From: Mycobacterium sp. | GTDB taxonomy: Bacteria; Actinomycetota; Actinomycetes; Mycobacteriales; Mycobacteriaceae | Assembly (NCBI GenBank): GCA_025965815.1 | Contig: JAOPWF010000365.1 | Coordinates: 1-11,690 of the forward strand | Length of the DNA: 11,690 nt | Direction: 5' to 3' | In this document: positions 7,700 through 11,690 of the stretch, piece by piece | How positions within the stretch are numbered: the stretch's first letter is position 1 | How the letters are laid out: every line of letters begins with the position of its first letter | Position numbers and translations under genes: made by a program | Notes under the pieces: model-generated | Told to the model about the DNA's origin: nothing | The model's input: only the letters and a program-made list of their open reading frames with translations | Database searches by the model: none

Positions 7700-9099
7700 G
7701 TCAGATTCACCTTGGCCACGTCTTCCACGTGGCCGGAAGTCCGAAGGTCAGCGAAGCGGCCGCAGCGCTGGTGTCGATTCCCGACGGTGCACTGGGGGTC
7801 GATGACGGTGGCGTGATCACGTACTGCGGTGAACGCCAGGCGATCCCAGCCGAGTACGAGTCGGGGACGGTGCGCGACCATCGGCCTGGCTTCCTGCTCC
7901 CGGGGTTCGTCGACACCCACATCCATTTCCCGCAGACCTACGCTGGTGACTCGTACGGCGGCGGCCAGTTGCTGGAATGGCTGACCCTGTGCATGTTCCC
8001 GTCGGAGACGAAGTTTGCGGACCCGGAGTTTGCCCAGCAGGCCGCGGTCGACTTCACCAACCGCCGTATCGCGGCAGGCACCACCGCGGCCATGGCGTTC
8101 GGCTCGGCGTTCCCGCATGCCCAGGACGCGCTGTTCACCGAGACCCAGAAAGCCGGTCTGCGGATCGTCGCAGGCCGAGGCATCCAAACCGTCGGCGGCG
8201 ACACCGCCAAACCGCTGATGACCTCAGAAGACGAGGCGATCCGGCTCACCCGCGCCGAGATCGACAAGTGGCACGCCGCCGACACCGGCGACGTGGCGAC
8301 CGCGCTGCTGCACGTGGCCATCATTCCGCGGTTCTCCCTGTCGGTGACCACCGAGACATTGAAAAACCTCGGTGAGCTCTATGACGAGGTCCGCGACCGC
8401 GGCGTCTATGTGCACAGCCACCTCAACGAGAACAACCGCCCCGGAACCGGTGAGGTGGACAGCACCAAGGAGACCTATCAGGTCAACTCGTACCTGGACA
8501 CCTACGACGGCAAGTTCCTGCCCGGCTCCAACGTCGGCGGCAAGAGCCTGCTGGGCAGGCGGACCATCCTCGCACACTCTGTGCACTGCCAGGATGTCGA
8601 GTTGGAGCGGATGGCCGAGACGGGTACGTCGATCTCGCACTGCCCCGTCTCGCAGCTGTTTCTCGGGTCGGGCACCATGCCGTGGAAACGCACCGTCGCC
8701 TCCGGTGTCAACATCTCGGCAGGAACGGATGTCGGCGGCGGTGACGAATGGCTGATCCCGCGGGTGCTCGGCGATGCGTTCAAACAGCACATCAGCGAGC
8801 CCGGCGACGCCGGAGTGTCGATGCACCCGGCCGAGATGCTGTTCATCGGCACACTCGGCGGCGCCCGTGCGCTCGACATGGAGAACCGGTTCGGCAACTT
8901 CGACCTCGGCAAGGAGGCTGATTTCGTCGTCGTGGACCCGTGGGGCACCCCGGCCCTGGGCGGCCTGCTGCGCAACGCGGTCCGCTCCGACGATGCCGAC
9001 CTGGCCCGCGACCAAACCCTCTTCGGCCTGCTGATGGGTATCAGGGAGACGTCCATCGCCGAGGTGTACGTGCAGGGCCGCCGGCTGACGGCGGACTAG
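7696..9099 (+). CDS. guaD: Guanine deaminase
   Basis: Zinc amidohydrolase that converts guanine to xanthine and ammonia, the entry step of guanine breakdown. The 467-residue protein follows E. coli GuaD motif by motif. PGFVDTHIHFPQ (69-80) holds zinc ligands His75 and His77 and substrate-binding Gln80. GGGQLLEWL, PRFSLS with Arg212, and HSHLNEN with zinc ligand His242 and catalytic Glu245 follow. Next come AHSVH (293-297), CPVSQLFLGSG (316-326), GTDVGGG with metal ligand Asp345, and the closing NFDLGKEADFVVVDP. The GTG at 7696 is chosen because GGAGAG (7685-7690) lies 5 bases before it and the family alignment begins soon after. The frame is open back to about 7306, but that extension is Arg-rich and unlike the family. 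It probably forms an operon with the ABM-like gene 10 bases downstream. No xanthine dehydrogenase or urate genes lie in the window. Confidence 0.94.
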   Translation: MSQIHLGHVFHVAGSPKVSEAAAALVSIPDGALGVDDGGVITYCGERQAIPAEYESGTVRDHRPGFLLPGFVDTHIHFPQTYAGDSYGGGQLLEWLTLCMFPSETKFADPEFAQQAAVDFTNRRIAAGTTAAMAFGSAFPHAQDALFTETQKAGLRIVAGRGIQTVGGDTAKPLMTSEDEAIRLTRAEIDKWHAADTGDVATALLHVAIIPRFSLSVTTETLKNLGELYDEVRDRGVYVHSHLNENNRPGTGEVDSTKETYQVNSYLDTYDGKFLPGSNVGGKSLLGRRTILAHSVHCQDVELERMAETGTSISHCPVSQLFLGSGTMPWKRTVASGVNISAGTDVGGGDEWLIPRVLGDAFKQHISEPGDAGVSMHPAEMLFIGTLGGARALDMENRFGNFDLGKEADFVVVDPWGTPALGGLLRNAVRSDDADLARDQTLFGLLMGIRETSIAEVYVQGRRLTAD

Positions 9100-9109
9100 G
9101 CGATCCGCC

Positions 9110-10069
9110 GTGACGTCGCAACATCACGCGACGGCGGTCACCGTATTCCATCCGGCGGCGGACGCCGAGGGTTTCGATATGTGGCTGGCGGACCTGATGG
9201 CATCGGCCCGCGCCGCAACGGGTTTCGACACGGCCACGCCGACGGTCCACGACGCGCCGCACTTCGACTGGGCGGTGGGGGTCACGTTCGACACCGAGGA
9301 CCGGCTGCATGAGTGGCTGGAGAGTGCGGACCGGGCCGAGGTGCTGCGCGACGGTGAGGCCCGCGGCTACTGGCGCAGTTCAACGGATGTCGTGGTCATC
9401 GAAGGCCAGCCGTCGCCGCCGGAGATCAGCGCCTTCCGGCACAGTGTGGCGGCGGGGCGCCAGGCCGATTTCCGCACAACCCAGGTCGCCTTGACCGAGG
9501 CCAGCGCGAAGTTCTCCGGCTTCGAGGGCACCGCACTGTTCCCGCCGCAGACCGGTGGCGAATGGCTGTCGCTGGTGCGTTTCCGCACCCCCGGCCAGCT
9601 CTCGCGCTGGCTGCAGTCCCGTGAACGCTCCGAGGTGCTGGGGGAGTTGCGCTCCAGCCTGACCAAGGAATTCGCGCCGCTCTCCTCGACCACGCCGTTC
9701 GCCACCACGGTGCGGACCGAGAACGGCAGGACCCTCATGACGCCGGACTGGAAGTCCGCGATGATGGTGCTGCTGGTGCTGTATCCGACGGTGATGATCC
9801 TGTCGCGGTTCTTCGGGCCGGTTCTCGACGGTTACGGGGCGCAGCCGTGGCTGGCGTTGTGGCTGAGCCAGGTGGTCAGCGTGTCGGTGATGCAGTGGTG
9901 GCTGATGCCGTGGGTGTCTCGGCCGTTCCGCCGCTGGCTCGACCCGGTCGACGGCGCAGGCCTGCGGACCAGTGTTGTCGGGGCGGCGGTCGTCCTCGGG
10001 TGTTACGGCCTGACCCTTGCGCTGTTCGCCACGGTGAGGTGGCTGCAGTACTGGGATTTCGCCGACTGA
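9110..10069 (+). CDS. Double ABM-like domain protein with C-terminal membrane anchor
   Basis: A 319-residue protein. Residues about 6-97 and 103-205 look like two ferredoxin-fold ABM (antibiotic biosynthesis monooxygenase-like) units, each ending in a segment of the form F.T...L..WL.S..R.EVL (59-79 and 158-177). The C-terminal third has three hydrophobic segments at about 215-239, 246-269 and 285-311, with Trp-rich loops (MQWWLMPW). This matches membrane-anchored ABM proteins of COG3224 type, whose function is unknown; ABM folds serve cofactor-free monooxygenases and haem-degrading enzymes, and no catalytic residue can be named here. The GTG start at 9110 lies 10 bases after guaD, so the two are probably cotranscribed, which suggests a role linked to guanine use or import, though only by position. 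The last codons lie in a 13-bp direct repeat. Confidence 0.82.
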   Translation: MTSQHHATAVTVFHPAADAEGFDMWLADLMASARAATGFDTATPTVHDAPHFDWAVGVTFDTEDRLHEWLESADRAEVLRDGEARGYWRSSTDVVVIEGQPSPPEISAFRHSVAAGRQADFRTTQVALTEASAKFSGFEGTALFPPQTGGEWLSLVRFRTPGQLSRWLQSRERSEVLGELRSSLTKEFAPLSSTTPFATTVRTENGRTLMTPDWKSAMMVLLVLYPTVMILSRFFGPVLDGYGAQPWLALWLSQVVSVSVMQWWLMPWVSRPFRRWLDPVDGAGLRTSVVGAAVVLGCYGLTLALFATVRWLQYWDFAD

Positions 10070-10083
10070 ATGCAGTACTGGGA
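10044..10083. repeat. Two 13-bp direct repeats spanning the stop of the ABM-like gene
   Basis: TGCAGTACTGGGA occurs at 10044-10056 and again at 10071-10083, 27 bases apart. Each copy contains the perfect 8-bp palindrome CAGTACTG. The first copy encodes QYWD near the C-terminus; the second lies directly after the TGA, in the same frame. It could be a small tandem duplication or a paired binding site. Confidence 0.7.
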
Positions 10084-10103
10084 CAACAGGGACCAGAGGT
10101 GCC

Positions 10104-10884
10104 ATGAGCGAGATCGCCGGCACCGGTGCTGGCCCCCGCCGTCGGCGGGGTCCTGGTCCAGTTCGTCTCCTGGCGGCTGGTGTTCGTGCTGATCGCGATA
10201 CTCAGTGCCCTCGCCGCAGCCGCCGTGGTGTTGATATTGCCGGAAACCCTTGCTGTACAAAATCGTTCCCCGCTCGACGTGCGCGCCACCTGGCAGGTGG
10301 CAAGGGATGCTCTGCGCAATCCGGTCTTCCTGTGTTTCGTGCTGGTGTTCGGTGTGATGGCTTCTGCGCAGCTGGCTTTCGGGGTCGTCGGACCGTTCCT
10401 CTACCAGGACGGTATGGGTTTCTCGCCGGCCGCCTACGGCCTGATGGCGCTGATCGTCGGTGCGGCCAACCTGATCGGCGAGCTGGCGTGCGGGGCGCTG
10501 GCGGTCAGGGTGTCCACCAGGCTGCTGGCACTGGGCTCGCTGGCGCTGTTCGGTGTCGGTGCCGCGGTGCTGGTGATCTCCGGGTTGTTGATCGGACTCT
10601 CGGCGTGGGCGATCACGATCGGTGCGTGCCTGGCGCTGGCCGGCTGCGGGGTGCTGTGCCCCCAGATGTACGGGCTGGCGCTCGGGCTGTTCAGCCGCAA
10701 CCTCGGACTGATCGGTGGCATGGTGAGCGCGGGGTGCTACCTGATCGTCAGCGGGGCGCTGGCGATGGTGGGCGTATTGCCCGAGCGCACCCAGGTGCCC
10801 CTCGGCTGGCTCTACGTGGCGTGCGGAGCCATCGCACTGGTCCTGCTCAGCTGGCCTACGGCGGCGCGGCGGCAGCCGGCCTGA
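10104..10884 (+). pseudogene. MFS transporter (Bcr/CflA-like), N-terminal helices deleted and frame broken
   Basis: The frame from 10126 to the TGA at 10882-10884 encodes the C-terminal two thirds of a drug-efflux MFS transporter. It starts within APVLAPAVGG (helix 5 region of Bcr/CflA members), continues to the end of helix 6 with ILPETL, and then gives six further hydrophobic helices (such as LCFVLVFGVMASAQLAFGVVG). The first four helices are missing. A normal-looking start, ATG 10104 with AGAGG upstream (10095-10099), begins MSEIAGTG but is in a different frame. The simplest reading is one internal deletion that fused the first codons to helix 5 out of frame, with the junction near 10115-10125. 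A 252-residue product from GTG 10126 could still be made but would lack half of the transport pathway. The rest is intact, so the damage looks recent. Confidence 0.75.
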
Positions 10885-10957
10885 CCCGGTCAGCCTGTAC
10901 GCCGCCCGTGGGCGATCTCGTAGGTGGATCGATACGGAAGCTTGCCGATTCGGGTAG

Positions 10958-10980
10958 GGTTGAGCGGAACAGACTCAACC
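10958..10980. promoter_or_regulatory. HAIR operator for HspR upstream of clpB
   Basis: GGTTGAG (10958-10964) and CTCAACC (10974-10980) form a perfect 7-bp inverted repeat with a 9-base centre. Aligned with the HAIR consensus CTTGAGT-N7-ACTCAAG it keeps TTGAG and CTCAA at exactly the right spacing. HspR, encoded at 2482-2868, is expected to bind here with DnaK and repress clpB. Confidence 0.9.
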
Positions 10981-10991
10981 TTGACGGCGTT
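10966..10991 (+). promoter_or_regulatory. SigH/SigE-type ECF promoter of clpB inside the HAIR operator
   Basis: GGAAC (10966-10970) and CGTT (10988-10991) are 17 bases apart, matching the GGAAY/CGTT pattern of mycobacterial SigH and SigE promoters. The -35 lies in the centre of the HAIR operator, so bound HspR would cover it. Transcription would start near 10998, about 49 bases before the clpB start. SigH control of clpB is known in M. tuberculosis. A TTGACG at 10981-10986 could serve as a SigA -35, but its -10 (AAGCAT, 11004-11009) is poor. Confidence 0.72.
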
Positions 10992-11046
10992 GTTCAACGC
11001 GACAAGCATTTTTCGCCACCCCTTTCAAGACGGAACGGAGGTAGTC

Positions 11047-11690
11047 GTGGACTCGTTCAACCCGACGACCAAGACTCAGGCGGCGCTGACCTCGGCGTTG
11101 CAGGCGGCCACCACCGCCGGCAACCCGGAGATCCGGCCCGCCCACCTGTTGATGGCACTGCTGACCCAGAACGATGGCATTGCCGCACCACTGTTGGAGG
11201 CCGTCGGCGTCGACCCCGCGACCATCCGGACCGAGGCGCAGTGCCTCGTCGACCGGCTGCCGTCGGTCAGCGGCGCCAACTCGACGCCGCAACTGTCCCG
11301 CGAATCGCTCGCGGCGATCACCGCTGCCCAGCAGCTGGCCACCGAGATGGACGACGAGTATGTCTCCACCGAGCACTTGATGGTCGGCCTGGCCGGAGGT
11401 TCTGGTCGTTCCGCAGGCTCCACTCCTGCAGGCGACAGTGAAGTAGCCAAGCTGCTCACCGACAGCGGCGCTTCGCCGCAGGCGCTGCGCGAGGCGTTCG
11501 TCAACGTGCGCGGCAGCGCCCGCGTCACCAGCGCGGATCCCGAGGCCACCTATCAGGCGCTGGAGAAATACTCCACCGACCTGACGGCGGCCGCGCGTGA
11601 AGGAAAGCTCGACCCGGTCATCGGGCGCGACAACGAGATTCGTCGCGTGGTGCAGGTGCTGAGCCGGCGCACCAAGAACAACCCGGTGCT
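11047..11690 (+). CDS. clpB: ClpB disaggregase, N-terminal part (3' end outside window)
   Basis: ClpB is a hexameric AAA+ protein that, with DnaK/DnaJ/GrpE, extracts and refolds aggregated proteins. The first 214 residues are present. The start [14 protein letters not shown] leads into the two Clp-N repeats of the N-domain (about 1-160: [14 protein letters not shown], then [14 protein letters not shown]). The approach to the first ATPase domain follows ([21 protein letters not shown]), and the window ends at NNPVL, a few residues before the expected Walker A. The GTG at 11047 is chosen because GGAGG (11037-11041) lies 5 bases upstream and the N-terminus matches mycobacterial ClpB. Residues about 117-128 ([12 protein letters not shown]) form an extra Gly/Ser stretch with unusually many A/T-ending codons, not present in the M. 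tuberculosis protein as I recall it. Expression is likely set by HspR and a SigH/SigE promoter upstream. Confidence 0.97.
   Translation, partial: MDSFNPTTKTQAALTSALQAATTAGNPEIRPAHLLMALLTQNDGIAAPLLEAVGVDPATIRTEAQCLVDRLPSVSGANSTPQLSRESLAAITAAQQLATEMDDEYVSTEHLMVGLAGGSGRSAGSTPAGDSEVAKLLTDSGASPQALREAFVNVRGSARVTSADPEATYQALEKYSTDLTAAAREGKLDPVIGRDNEIRRVVQVLSRRTKNNPV

Noticed and set aside
8224..9015. 263-codon minus-strand frame opposite guaD
   Set aside because: It is a shadow produced by high-GC codon bias; no domain is recognisable and guaD is clearly coding on the plus strand.
10903..10914. CGCCC-GT-GGGCG inverted repeat after the MFS remnant, considered as a terminator
   Set aside because: A 2-base loop is too tight for an RNA hairpin of that stem and no T-run follows.
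10104..11441. Long plus-strand frame (445 codons) running from ATG 10104 through the MFS gene into clpB
   Set aside because: Its translation is Arg/Gly/Ala-rich without domain features, and it is the other-frame shadow of the MFS fragment and the clpB start; only its first few codons may be the original MFS start.

Overview
The window reads as a high-GC actinobacterial chromosome, most probably a rapidly growing mycobacterium (Mycolicibacterium type). The basis is protein-level resemblance: DnaK ends in [10 protein letters not shown], HspR keeps the tail VVPKSTALVVW, ClpB begins [14 protein letters not shown], and a mycobacterial-type flavohemoglobin lies near clpB. GTG starts, 4-base stop/start overlaps and strongly G/C-ending codons agree. 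The assignment is from memory of these families, not from a search.

Left end (1-2868, plus strand): the 3' part of the dnaK-grpE-dnaJ1-hspR heat-shock operon. dnaK and grpE overlap through GTGA, dnaJ has a full-length Shine-Dalgarno sequence, and hspR starts 2 bases after the dnaJ stop. The promoter lies upstream of the window.

Middle left (2865-5617, minus strand): a tightly packed run of an aldose 1-epimerase-like protein, a globin/FAD/NAD reductase (type II flavohemoglobin-like) and the C-terminal membrane half of an ABC-2/DUF3533-like permease. The permease has no in-frame start codon and is probably broken. A TetR-family regulator (5673-6290) is transcribed divergently from it and runs into a convergent GAP/Sap-like six-helix membrane protein (6287-6955).

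Middle right (6956-10069): a 740-base gap without a convincing gene but with strong inverted repeats, then guanine deaminase (guaD), followed after 10 bases by a protein with two ABM-like domains and a three-helix membrane anchor.

Right end: an MFS transporter (Bcr/CflA-like) that has lost its N-terminal helices through an apparent out-of-frame internal deletion (10104-10884), then the clpB promoter and the first 214 codons of clpB. The clpB promoter holds a clear HAIR operator for HspR, and the spacer of the operator contains the -35 of a SigH/SigE-type promoter. The window therefore carries the repressor gene (hspR) and one of its likely targets (clpB), about 8 kb apart. Between them is a block of metabolic, redox and transport genes, including two apparently decaying transporter genes. 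I did not find a clearly new defence or mobile system. The best candidates for something undescribed are the structured region upstream of guaD, the guaD/double-ABM pair, and an off-composition insertion in the ClpB N-domain.
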